Positions 36,912-44,885 of a stretch of DNA of 64,000 bases are shown piece after piece. A program made the position numbers and the translations under genes. The notes beneath the pieces were generated by a model that did not search any database, was not told the origin of the DNA, and saw only the letters and a list, made by a program, of their open reading frames with translations. Every line of letters begins with the position of its first letter. The first letter of the stretch is position 1. Source of the DNA: Cedecea davisae DSM 4568 (lineage in GTDB: Bacteria; Pseudomonadota; Gammaproteobacteria; Enterobacterales; Enterobacteriaceae); assembly GCF_000412335.2 (NCBI RefSeq), contig NZ_KE161030.1, positions 1,366,031 to 1,430,030 of the forward strand, written 5' to 3'.

Positions 36912-37924
36912 TTGTCTCCCTCAAAAGTGAATGAATTCTTGCCGTCCCGTTTGGATATATACAGATTTTGGTCGGCTTGAATCATCGCTTTTTCAACGTT
37001 ACCGTCGCAGCGGGCAACGCCGATGGACAGAGATGGCGTGAAGTGGCCGCCTTCCGGCAGGGGAATTTTCAGTGAGTTAATAGTATCAATAACCCGGCTG
37101 GCGGCGATTTTCGCGCCCGCTTGATCGGTTTTGAACAGGAATATTGAGAATTCATCCCCACCCATTCGTACTACTTTGTCGTGATCGCGAATATGTAGCT
37201 TCATGCTATGAGCACATTCCTGCAGAACTCTGTCGCCAAAAGCATGGCCGTAATTGTCATTCACCGATTTAAAATCATCGACGTCAATGGCAAGGATGTA
37301 GCAAATCCCTTCGCTGTCACGGATTTTACTCATATATCGACGGTTGTAAACGCCGGTCAGCGGGTCAATCATATAATTTCCGCGCAAATTGCGCAGGGAG
37401 TAAAAATAATAAACTGCCTGCACGCAGCGGATAAATGCCATGATTGTTGGAATAAGAATAAGGATCAGCAGTTGACGATTATAGTAGGTTTTAGTGTCGT
37501 CAAGCAGGCTTTTGGCAAGGATTGAGAAGCGATTGTCGTTAATGGCAATCTCGTGATAGACCTCGCGGGTATCAAGGTCGCGAGTCTTCAGGTATATATT
37601 TTCCGCAAAGTGTTCTTCTTCGTACTTTACCGCATCGCTAATCGGAGATCTAAAGACACTTTTTACATAATCGCTATACAGTCCGGCTATCTCTTTCTGG
37701 TAGCCCGCAGAGTCTCCTGCATGGCGGAAGATAATGTCATTAATCTTAGTCAGATAATCAGACTTCATAATCGAGATATTAAGCACGCTTTCTATCTCAT
37801 TATTCATCTTTTCAATTTTGGTATAGAAGAGTGCGAAGCAAATCAGGCTCACTACCAGCGAAGTGATAGTGATGAAATAGTGCCAGCTGGCGGAATTGTT
37901 ATAGACGTCGTTAAGGCGTTTCAT
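36908..37924 (-). CDS. Membrane diguanylate cyclase (GGDEF)
   Basis: ATG 37924 (MKRLNDVYNN) is preferred over TTG 37936, giving 338 residues. There are two membrane helices (YFITITSLVVSLICFALFY; LLILILIPTIMAFIRCVQAV) around a ~120-residue periplasmic sensor, then a GGDEF domain with DPLTGVYNRRYM, DVDDFKSVNDNYGHAFGD and the intact catalytic loop RMGGDEFSIF. I see no RxxD product-inhibition site immediately before it. It makes c-di-GMP, the activator of BcsA. It is coupled by a 4-nt overlap to the EAL gene. An AT-rich upstream element resembles one in the bcs control region. Confidence 0.92.
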   Translation of the reverse strand: MKRLNDVYNNSASWHYFITITSLVVSLICFALFYTKIEKMNNEIESVLNISIMKSDYLTKINDIIFRHAGDSAGYQKEIAGLYSDYVKSVFRSPISDAVKYEEEHFAENIYLKTRDLDTREVYHEIAINDNRFSILAKSLLDDTKTYYNRQLLILILIPTIMAFIRCVQAVYYFYSLRNLRGNYMIDPLTGVYNRRYMSKIRDSEGICYILAIDVDDFKSVNDNYGHAFGDRVLQECAHSMKLHIRDHDKVVRMGGDEFSIFLFKTDQAGAKIAASRVIDTINSLKIPLPEGGHFTPSLSIGVARCDGNVEKAMIQADQNLYISKRDGKNSFTFEGDK

Positions 37925-38021
37925 AGACTGACCCAATTTCGTTTAGAAGTAATGGGTACACCCTACCAGCGATCGCTTTATTTGGTTATTTATAGAGTAA
38001 AATGCATCATATTTATTATAT

Positions 38022-38059
38022 AATTCTAATTATAAATTAATTTATAGATTTTAATGTTG
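38022..38059 (-). promoter_or_regulatory. AT-rich element upstream of the diguanylate cyclase gene, shared with bcs
   Basis: The core ATTTATAGATTTTAATGTTG (38040-38059) is the counterpart of 31549-31568. It lies in the 149-nt gap between the cyclase start and the end of the AraC-type gene and could be a promoter or activator site for the cyclase-phosphodiesterase operon. Confidence 0.4.
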
Positions 38060-38073
38060 CGATGCGCGTTGCG

Positions 38074-38415
38074 TCAGCGGTGAGTTTTCGCCTGCTGCTT
38101 TCGATAGTTCCCCGGAGAAAGGCTGAAGTTGCGGGTGAAAAGGCGGTTAAAGGTCTGCTGTGATTCGAAGCCGTACTTCATAGAAATGTCGACAATTCTC
38201 TCCTGAGTGTTTCTGAGATCCTCGGCAGCAAGGCAGAGCTTTCTTTCCCTGATATAGCGCCCGAGGCTGGTTCCTTTGCACTCCAGAAACAAACGCTGAA
38301 AATGCCATTTAGAATAGCCCGCGTAGCGAGCCACCTCCTCAATACTCAGCGGTTGATGAATATTATGGTCAATCCAGTCGGCGATTGACTCGACCACCAG
38401 AGCAGAAAAGTTCAT
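38074..38415 (-). CDS. AraC-family regulator of the RamA/MarA/SoxS group
   Basis: A 113-residue single-domain regulator with two helix-turn-helix motifs: LSIEEVARYAGYSKWHFQRLF and IVDISMKYGFESQQTFNRLF. The opening (VESIADWIDHNIHQPL) and the phrase GYSKWHFQRLFLECKGTSLGRYIRERKL are close to RamA, but many positions differ, so this is probably a paralogue rather than RamA itself. Proteins of this group activate stress and multidrug-tolerance genes through marbox sites. It has no effector domain, so its activity should depend on expression level. Confidence 0.88.
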   Translation of the reverse strand: MNFSALVVESIADWIDHNIHQPLSIEEVARYAGYSKWHFQRLFLECKGTSLGRYIRERKLCLAAEDLRNTQERIVDISMKYGFESQQTFNRLFTRNFSLSPGNYRKQQAKTHR

Positions 38416-38474
38416 GCATCGATTCTCCGCAAAAAATTGTTGCCTGCTAAAGTGAATGGCAGGTTTGATGAATA

Positions 38475-38636
38475 TTAGCGACTCAGTCTTTTGATCAGAT
38501 ATCGTAAATAGTGAGGTGAGAAATAATCGCAGCTGGGCTGCGGCCTGGCCTCATTGATATCTGATTTTATATCGTTGATGCGTTGGCCAGGGCACAGCGC
38601 CAATAACATGAAAATCATCGGAAGTGCGATCTTCAT
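38475..38636 (-). CDS. Possible 53-residue secreted or lipid-anchored peptide
   Basis: An ATG at 38636 opens a 53-codon frame: MKIALPMIFMLLALCPG then QRINDIKSDINEARPQPSCDY and a basic C-terminus ending LIKRLSR. The first 14 residues look like a signal peptide, with LALC as a possible lipobox. It fills most of the 252-nt gap between the AraC-type and MipA genes on the same strand. No good ribosome-binding site precedes the ATG and no family is recognised, so it may be non-coding. Confidence 0.35.
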   Translation of the reverse strand: MKIALPMIFMLLALCPGQRINDIKSDINEARPQPSCDYFSPHYLRYLIKRLSR

Positions 38637-38667
38637 AAATATAAATAACGTCAATTTTTGGCTTAGC

Positions 38668-39456
38668 TCAGAAGGTATAGCTTATTGCCAGAGCGCCCGT
38701 CGTGCCGCCGCGCTGCATCACTATTGGGCTTCTGGCGGCGTTTTTTGCCAGCCACGTATAGTTAACGCTAAACCATCCGCCCCAATGCTCGCTGAACTGA
38801 TGAGTCCACGTCAGGCCGGTATCCGTCCCGTAAAACCCTCCGGAAGTGCTATAACGGGCGTAACCTGAGCGATCGCTTTGCTTGCGGCTTACGCCGTACC
38901 AGGTGTTGAGATAGCGAGCATCGCCAAATAGCGCGCTGGTCTGGAAGGTGAGGCTGTTATCGTCATCCATAACGGGAATATAATTTATCGCCGTTGAATA
39001 AGAGGCGCCCAGGCCGTCGCTCAGCGGTAAAGTCGTTTTGCCTTCAAAAACCAGCCAGGGAGTAACGGCCCAGCCGAGAGCAATAGCGCTATTAACCGTT
39101 GCAGAAATATTTCCCATGCCTTTTAATTTATCTGACCCTTTACGCCAGCCGGAGTTCTTATCGGTGCGCCCTGAATCATAACCTATTGTCGGCTCTAAAT
39201 ATAAGCCGTCGTCATTTTGAAGGTGAACCCCAAGCCCTTTTATAGAATCGAGAAAGAAATTATTTTCCTGCCAATGAATTAACGGTATAACGCTTGTGTT
39301 TTGCTCGTCAGAACCGCTATAGCGAGGGGAAGTAAGTGCGCCCAGGCTAAAAGTTACTGCCGACTGCTCTTCCTGGTAATTACTTGCCCAGGCCGATGAA
39401 ATACCTGATGTTATTAATGTGGGTATTATGTATAAGAAACTTTTTTTAGTTAACAT
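38668..39456 (-). CDS. MipA/OmpV-family outer-membrane protein
   Basis: A 262-residue protein with a signal peptide (FLYIIPTLITSGISSAWA) followed by an OmpV/MipA barrel: VTFSLGALTSPRYSGSDEQ, VIPLIHWQENNFFLDSIKGLGV, GRTDKNSGWRKGSDKLKGMG, ARYLNTWYGVSRKQSDRSG and a C-terminal aromatic residue (AISYTF) typical of barrels. MipA-type proteins scaffold murein enzymes or serve as transport barrels. It is transcribed divergently from a two-component system, which probably regulates it. Confidence 0.9.
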   Translation of the reverse strand: MLTKKSFLYIIPTLITSGISSAWASNYQEEQSAVTFSLGALTSPRYSGSDEQNTSVIPLIHWQENNFFLDSIKGLGVHLQNDDGLYLEPTIGYDSGRTDKNSGWRKGSDKLKGMGNISATVNSAIALGWAVTPWLVFEGKTTLPLSDGLGASYSTAINYIPVMDDDNSLTFQTSALFGDARYLNTWYGVSRKQSDRSGYARYSTSGGFYGTDTGLTWTHQFSEHWGGWFSVNYTWLAKNAARSPIVMQRGGTTGALAISYTF

Positions 39457-39508
39457 AATAATTCTCGTTGTCTTCTGTTTATATTTTCATGCATCATTAA
39501 TTACGCCA

Positions 39509-39554
39509 GCCAGGGAATTATGCGTAAGGCTTATCAATGAAATGCCAGGGATTT
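39509..39554 (+). promoter_or_regulatory. Direct repeat in the mipA/two-component divergent promoter region
   Basis: GCCAGGGAATT (39509-39519) and GCCAGGGATTT (39544-39554) differ at one position and are 35 bases apart start to start. OmpR-type regulators often bind direct repeats, so these are candidate sites for the adjacent response regulator. The evidence is by eye only. Confidence 0.3.
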
Positions 39555-39581
39555 GTGAAGAAACTGTCAAGGTCGTACTAA

Positions 39582-40280
39582 ATGCAAAATAAAAGAGTCC
39601 TGGTGATTGAAGATGACGCTGATGCGGCTAACGTGCTGGAGGCATATCTCAGGCGTGAAGGCTATAGCGTTGCGGTAGCGGGAGACGGACTGGCGGGCAT
39701 GAATAGGGTGCTGAGCTGGAAGCCGGATCTTATCCTGCTGGATGTGATGCTGCCCGGGATGAACGGAACGGAGATCCTTGCCGCCGTCAGGCGCAAGGGC
39801 AATACCCCGGTGATTATGATAACCGCGATGGGGGAGGCCTACGACAAGATAGGCGCACTGCGCTATGGGGCCGACGACTATGTTGTTAAGCCCTATAATC
39901 CTGGCGAAGTGATGGCGCGAGTGCAGGCGGTGCTCAGGCGCAGCAACGTCAATCAGGAAGCCAGAGAAGAAGTTTTACGCCGGGAGCGGCTGGAAATAGA
40001 TACCGTGAATATGGTGGGCAAAGTCCTGACAGGAGAAGGTGGATTTATCCGTCTCGATTTAACCCTGACGGAGCTGTCGATTTTGACTGCCCTGATGCGG
40101 GCTTCGTCCAGGCCGCTAAGCCGCCAGTTCTTGCTTGAAGAGTGCCTGCCGGAAAGCGATGCCCTCGAACGCGTGGTTGATACTCATGTTTATAACTTAA
40201 GAAAAAAACTTGAGGCCGCAGGCGTCGAAGACGTTATTTTTAATGTTCGCGACATCGGCTACAGGTTCTGCAAACCATGA
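39582..40280 (+). CDS. OmpR-family response regulator
   Basis: A 232-residue protein with a receiver domain (VLVIEDDADAANVLEAYL; phospho-acceptor Asp in PDLILLDVMLPGMNG; MITAMG; VVKPYNPGE) and a C-terminal winged helix (LDLTLTELSILTALMRASSR; VVDTHVYNLRKKLEAAG; VRDIGYRFCKP). It is followed by its sensor kinase with a 4-nt overlap and divides its upstream region with the mipA gene, the likely target. Confidence 0.95.
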   Translation: MQNKRVLVIEDDADAANVLEAYLRREGYSVAVAGDGLAGMNRVLSWKPDLILLDVMLPGMNGTEILAAVRRKGNTPVIMITAMGEAYDKIGALRYGADDYVVKPYNPGEVMARVQAVLRRSNVNQEAREEVLRRERLEIDTVNMVGKVLTGEGGFIRLDLTLTELSILTALMRASSRPLSRQFLLEECLPESDALERVVDTHVYNLRKKLEAAGVEDVIFNVRDIGYRFCKP

Positions 40281-41458
40281 AAATTAAAAAACATAACTCT
40301 CTGCTGTTATGGATCTCAGCCAGAATTATTGTGGTTGCGGTTAGCGTGGTATTTTTTATTGTGCTGGCTATGTGGAGTATTTATGCGGTGCAGTATTATT
40401 GGGTGGTACACCGCATGTCGCCTGCTCTTTATGCGGAGTTTTTAACGCTCAGGGAAAATCCGACCTTAGATCTCTTACGTTTTCATGAAATAGTCGATGC
40501 GGGGTGGGGGCTTGAATTCAGCACGCCGTCATTAAGTTCGCTTAACTGGGGCTGGCTATTTATTTTCATTACCATGGCAACGCCGTTCGTGATTTTAAGA
40601 TGTTTACGTGCCGCCCGCCCGCTCGCCGCTCAATTTAGCAGCCTTACCGAAGTGGCGGAAATTGTCGCCCAGGGAAGCTTCGAACGCCGGGCTAAGCTGG
40701 TGAATGAGTGTCCGGAGGAAATAGTCAGATTTACCCATAATTTCAATAAAATGATAAGCCAGCTGGCGCTATACGAACGTGAACTGAAAGCGGCCCACGT
40801 TGCTGCGGCGCATGAGCTACGCTCGCCGCTGACAGCGGCAATGGGCAGGCTTCAGGGGATGATTGATCACGTTTTCCCTGCCGATCAAAAACAGCTAAAT
40901 ATGGTGATGACTCAGTTAAAAAGCCTGGGTCGGCTGACCGATGATCTGCATTTTTTGTCTCTCGCAAGCGCAGGGCAGTTAACGCTACAAATGGGCGTAC
41001 TAAATCTGGAAAGCGTTTTAAATGAGCGGCTGGCCTGGCTTAAACCCCAGCTGGAGGCCGCCGGTATGTCGGTTTCACTGGAAGCTGAAGGCGAGTTTTA
41101 CTATGTCGGGGATGAGTCCAGGCTGGGGCAGGTATTCAATATTATCATCGAAAATATGCTGCGTTATTGCGCCCGGGGTGACAGCATGCAGATTTGTATG
41201 AGCCGAAGCGAGCGGGGGATTGAACTCACCTTCCAGGATTCCGGGCCTGGCGTAGCGGAAGATTATCTGCCGCATATATTTGAGCGTTTTACGCGAGGTG
41301 AACGCTCGCGAGCCCGAGACTCCGGCGGCAGCGGGCTTGGGCTTTCCATCGCGAAAGAAATTTGTGCTGCCCACCACGGGCGGATAACGGCCAGCCAGCC
41401 GCAAGAAAAGGGACTGCTGATAGCGATCGGTTTACCAGTATGGATCCCTGACAATTAA
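40277..41458 (+). CDS. Membrane sensor histidine kinase
   Basis: A 393-residue kinase with two membrane helices (IIVVAVSVVFFIVLAMWSIY; WGWLFIFITMATPFVIL) around a short ~65-residue periplasmic loop, a HAMP, a HisKA domain with the phospho-His in AAHELRSPLTAAMGRLQ, and an HATPase domain (NIIIENMLRYC N-box; DSGPGVAEDYLPHIFERF; GGSGLGLSIAKEI). The small periplasmic loop suggests a membrane or small-molecule signal. Its start overlaps the regulator stop. Confidence 0.95.
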   Translation: MKIKKHNSLLLWISARIIVVAVSVVFFIVLAMWSIYAVQYYWVVHRMSPALYAEFLTLRENPTLDLLRFHEIVDAGWGLEFSTPSLSSLNWGWLFIFITMATPFVILRCLRAARPLAAQFSSLTEVAEIVAQGSFERRAKLVNECPEEIVRFTHNFNKMISQLALYERELKAAHVAAAHELRSPLTAAMGRLQGMIDHVFPADQKQLNMVMTQLKSLGRLTDDLHFLSLASAGQLTLQMGVLNLESVLNERLAWLKPQLEAAGMSVSLEAEGEFYYVGDESRLGQVFNIIIENMLRYCARGDSMQICMSRSERGIELTFQDSGPGVAEDYLPHIFERFTRGERSRARDSGGSGLGLSIAKEICAAHHGRITASQPQEKGLLIAIGLPVWIPDN

Positions 41459-41706
41459 AATATTAATCTTATGAAGATATTTTTTGTTTTATTTTTAATA
41501 TTTGTAATACAAATTGTTAATGATTATCGGTTTTCCTAAAGAAAAACCCTAAAATAAGGTGGTTCTATAAATAAGGCGTGCCATGGGTCCATAGCTTAAT
41601 GAGCGCTAAATATAACATATCGCCATTCAAAGGCGTGATTAAGTGTAGTGATAATATTTAAAGACTGATCGGCCTTTATTATTTCGACAATTAATAGAGG
41701 CCACAG

Positions 41707-43362
41707 ATGAAATTAAAGCGTCTTGCGAGGCAGTATCGCCGCCTGCTACAGCGCTGGCAAACCATGCCTGTTACCATAACCCTTTATGATATCTCCGATG
41801 TTCTCGCCTGTAGCCCCCGTTACGCGCGCACCCTGTTAACCGCCATGAGTGAGCAGGGCTGGTTGGGCTGGTCCGCACAGCCTGGCCGGGGAAACAGCGG
41901 CTATCTCCAGTGTTTGCTGAATGAAAACGCGCTGCATGAAATAGAGCACCGCCAGCCGGTCAGGGAAACGGAAACATCCACATCCGATTTTTCGGCTTCG
42001 TCGGCGTCCTTGCCACTTCATTCTGGCATCAAAATTACCTTCTATCGCCCGCTTGCGGCTATTACTCCCTCATTGCATACCAACTGGGCGGAGCGCCATC
42101 TGTTGAGAATGGTTCATGCGGGCCTGACGCGTATCTCGGACGAGGGATGGGTGAGGCCCGATCTGGCCTGTGCCTTCGAGCACAGCGATGATTTTTGCGA
42201 GTGGCGATTTTATATTCAGCCGGGGCTAGTCTGGCATAATGGTGAGGCATTGCACCCGGCACAAATTGAAAATTTTGCCCGCGACAGGTTAATGCCGGAA
42301 ATCGCGAATATAGAGCAGGCAGAGCTGCTGGGAAGCAGCACTCTGATCCTGAGGCTGAAAACACCAGACACGCGGCTTCCTTCCCGGCTGGCGAACCCCG
42401 CATACTTTTTGGCGCACCCGGAGGAAGGAGAATGCGGGCTTGGGCCTTATGCTATTGTGTCGCACTCCAGCGAAACGCTTCACCTGAGAGCCTGCGAACA
42501 TTATTACGGGCGCAAGCCGGTGATTGAAAAAATTGAATATCAGGCGACCTATCAGTTGCCGGAAAAATGGACTCAAATCAGGATAGAGGATTATACCCCT
42601 GCCCGCGAAATGGTCAGCCATGCCTCACGAAATGCCGTGGGGATCCTGCTGCTGGCTTTTAATATGAATCGCCCCGGCATTACCCCCGAACAACGAGCGC
42701 TGGTGAATGCTCTGGCGAGCCAGTCGGTTGCCGAATTGCAGGCGGAAAATAAGCTGGCAGCCTCTTCGGAATACTTCGATATTGAGGACAGCAAAGCCCC
42801 TGCGGATTTTACCGTGCCGCTGCCGGAATCTTTGTCGATAGCTTATTTTTATACCGGGGAGAGCGACCTGATAGTGGGGCGGCTGGAGCATAAGCTTAAA
42901 TATTACGGTTGCCGCCTGAAAAGCACGGCTATTAGCCCGGACCGTTGGTATCTGGAGCGGGGTTGGCATGAGAAAGATCTTGGCCTGGCGTTTTTCCAGC
43001 CGGGCCACGATATGGAATTTTCAGTGGAAGACCGTTTCCGAAATGGAACCATGATTCAGACGCTGGTATCGAGCGATATAAAGGCGAGGGTAGAGAAGTT
43101 TTTTGCCGCTGCGGCGCTGAGCGATAACTATAAAAAGCATGTTAACCGCGCGGCTCGCCTGTTTCTTAACAGCGATGGCCTGCAATTGCTTTTTTCATAC
43201 CGTTTCTCGGTCCAGGTTTCTTCGGCGCTAAAAAACGTGCAGTTTACCCCGGAAGGCTGGCCGGACTACTCCAGGATGTGGATTGACGAAAGCTACACCG
43301 GGCCCAATGTAGCTTCGGTCATCCAGAATCAAAAACAATCCAGAGCATACTCATTTTGCTAG
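41707..43362 (+). CDS. SgrR-family transcriptional regulator
   Basis: A 551-residue protein with an N-terminal SgrR-type helix-turn-helix (ITLYDISDVLACSPRYARTL, then GWLGWSAQPGRGNSGYL) and a long C-terminal domain related to solute-binding proteins of oligopeptide ABC transporters (ITFYRPLAAITPSLHTNWAE; WRFYIQPGLVWHNGEALHP; GLGPYAIVSHSSETLHLRA). Real SgrR controls sugar-phosphate stress; this sequence differs considerably and is not next to an sgrS/setA-like pair, so it is a paralogue with an unknown ligand. RBS GAGG precedes the ATG. The 248-nt gap upstream holds no gene. It is convergent with the fimbrial adhesin gene. Confidence 0.85.
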   Translation: MKLKRLARQYRRLLQRWQTMPVTITLYDISDVLACSPRYARTLLTAMSEQGWLGWSAQPGRGNSGYLQCLLNENALHEIEHRQPVRETETSTSDFSASSASLPLHSGIKITFYRPLAAITPSLHTNWAERHLLRMVHAGLTRISDEGWVRPDLACAFEHSDDFCEWRFYIQPGLVWHNGEALHPAQIENFARDRLMPEIANIEQAELLGSSTLILRLKTPDTRLPSRLANPAYFLAHPEEGECGLGPYAIVSHSSETLHLRACEHYYGRKPVIEKIEYQATYQLPEKWTQIRIEDYTPAREMVSHASRNAVGILLLAFNMNRPGITPEQRALVNALASQSVAELQAENKLAASSEYFDIEDSKAPADFTVPLPESLSIAYFYTGESDLIVGRLEHKLKYYGCRLKSTAISPDRWYLERGWHEKDLGLAFFQPGHDMEFSVEDRFRNGTMIQTLVSSDIKARVEKFFAAAALSDNYKKHVNRAARLFLNSDGLQLLFSYRFSVQVSSALKNVQFTPEGWPDYSRMWIDESYTGPNVASVIQNQKQSRAYSFC

Positions 43363-43374
43363 CGGCTATGCTGT

Positions 43375-44223
43375 TCAGGGGTATTCTATATAGATAATGG
43401 TGCTGGCTTCATAACTCCCGGCATCGGCATCGGGGGCGATAGATAAAGTGCTTTTTATATTCATTACGTTAGCTCCGGACTTTAAATTAAATATCCTGCC
43501 GCCAGGATAATCAGTTCCATTTTTATTAAATACTAACTTTGAGATGACGCCGGGTGCTAATTGCAATGTATCCTGACCGATTATTAAGCGAACGCCAATC
43601 TCTGCCGTGCAGTTAATCGCCATTCCAGAAATGACTTGTGAAGTTTTAGCGGTAGTCAGAACATTTTTGTGATCTTGAGTGATCTGCGGTATTCCAAACT
43701 CACAATATTCATAGGGCGGTGGTGCCTGTAAGCAGCCGTTTGCAGGATAATTTACAGCTGTTTCAAATGATACTACGCCGGGAATGGGGCCAAAGCCAAA
43801 ACCAACGCATAATGCACTGAATCTCTGATGTGTCAGAGTTGAGATCATCTTGATTATACTATTATTGGAAAGCCCATGGTTCCATGCATATAACCCGGCT
43901 TCACTTATCGTCATGTTTTCATCAATACCTGCTAGCATATTCTCTTTGCTACCATAAGCATAAATGGTAGTAGCTGATTTGTCTTTTGTCTTGGTAACAA
44001 TGCCAAAATTTCCATTATTACCTCCACCTCCCCCTGTGTAATAGTCTTTTACAAGGATATCCCCCAACGGGCCAATATCCATAAGCTGACTGGTGATGAT
44101 TAGCTGAATGTATTCGGTATTTGATGGATCTATTTTGACGCTGGTCACCATCGGGAATAAAGACGCGGTGCAAAATTGGCTAAACAGCAGTACTAAAAAA
44201 GAAAAAACTATCCTGATAGACAT
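43375..44223 (-). CDS. MrpH-like putative fimbrial tip adhesin
   Basis: ATG 44223 is chosen because AAGGA lies 8 nt upstream and a signal peptide follows (IRIVFSFLVLLFSQFCTAS); the product has 282 residues. The N-terminal half has a Gly-rich loop (YYTGGGGGNNGNFG) and paired Cys (ALCVGFG; NGCLQAPPPYEYCEFG), while the C-terminal ~110 residues resemble a pilin domain (AINCTAEIGVRLIIG...LSIAPDADAGSYEASTIIYIEYP). This two-domain plan, with an MrpH-like Cys-rich lectin half, is expected of a tip adhesin. It is the last gene of the long fimbrial/ibr operon, separated from the pilins by a regulator and ibrAB. It is AT-richer than its neighbours. Confidence 0.7.
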   Translation of the reverse strand: MSIRIVFSFLVLLFSQFCTASLFPMVTSVKIDPSNTEYIQLIITSQLMDIGPLGDILVKDYYTGGGGGNNGNFGIVTKTKDKSATTIYAYGSKENMLAGIDENMTISEAGLYAWNHGLSNNSIIKMISTLTHQRFSALCVGFGFGPIPGVVSFETAVNYPANGCLQAPPPYEYCEFGIPQITQDHKNVLTTAKTSQVISGMAINCTAEIGVRLIIGQDTLQLAPGVISKLVFNKNGTDYPGGRIFNLKSGANVMNIKSTLSIAPDADAGSYEASTIIYIEYP

Positions 44224-44255
44224 AAACATTTCCTTATATGTAAACGTGGGCGGGT

Positions 44256-44885
44256 TTATTTTACCGTCCACGCTTCGCTAAATTTTTCCCCGGCAAAAAG
44301 CTCCGCCAGGCCGCTTATCTGTTTGAGACGCAGCACTTCATCGGTGTCCATTCCCAGCTCCAGGCCTATCTTTTCGTCTTCCCAGCCGAGGCGGGATAAA
44401 TCCCGCACCACGCCAGACATGGCGTCTATCTGGTGTTTACCCCTGGCGCGGTTATGGCGAACCGTGGCCGCAACCCGCTCGGCCAGCCCCTGGGAGTCGG
44501 CGTTTACCACGGTGGCGGGCAGGTAGCCGGTTAGCCCGCCGCTGCTTTTCACGATGTTTTTCCCGAGCTGGTAACGGTGAAAGCCATCTACCAGCTGGTA
44601 TTTTTCTTTTAGCGGGGAAACCACCACCGGCTGGGTAAAACCTTCGGTTTCCAGCGAGTGTTTCAATAGACGTTTCTCGACCGGAGCCATGGTGTTGGGG
44701 TTATAGTCATTGGCCGTAATGGCGTCCGCGTGCAGCCATAGCACGCAGTCAACCGGCTCGTTTTTAAACGGGCTGTGCCGGTGCAGGCGTTCTTTTACCG
44801 CATTCTGGGCGGCTATTTTTTCTTTATCGCCGGGGATGTTTTGCAGCAGGAGATCAAGTTGATGAAGTAACTCATTAAGCGTCAT
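44256..44885 (-). CDS. ibrB: IbrB-like ParB/Srx-superfamily protein
   Basis: ATG 44885 overlaps the ibrA stop (ATGA), giving 209 residues. The ParB/sulfiredoxin-type core is visible: YNPNTMAPVEKRLLKHSLET, GFTQPVVVSPLKEKYQLVDGFHRYQLGK (the DGFHR motif of ParB-like nucleases), and ATVRHNRARGKHQIDAMSGVV followed by a helical tail. In E. coli, IbrA and IbrB together raise expression of immunoglobulin-binding Eib surface proteins. IbrB-like proteins always travel with an IbrA-like PAPS-reductase-type protein, as here. The biochemical activity of the pair is not settled. Confidence 0.85.
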   Translation of the reverse strand: MTLNELLHQLDLLLQNIPGDKEKIAAQNAVKERLHRHSPFKNEPVDCVLWLHADAITANDYNPNTMAPVEKRLLKHSLETEGFTQPVVVSPLKEKYQLVDGFHRYQLGKNIVKSSGGLTGYLPATVVNADSQGLAERVAATVRHNRARGKHQIDAMSGVVRDLSRLGWEDEKIGLELGMDTDEVLRLKQISGLAELFAGEKFSEAWTVK

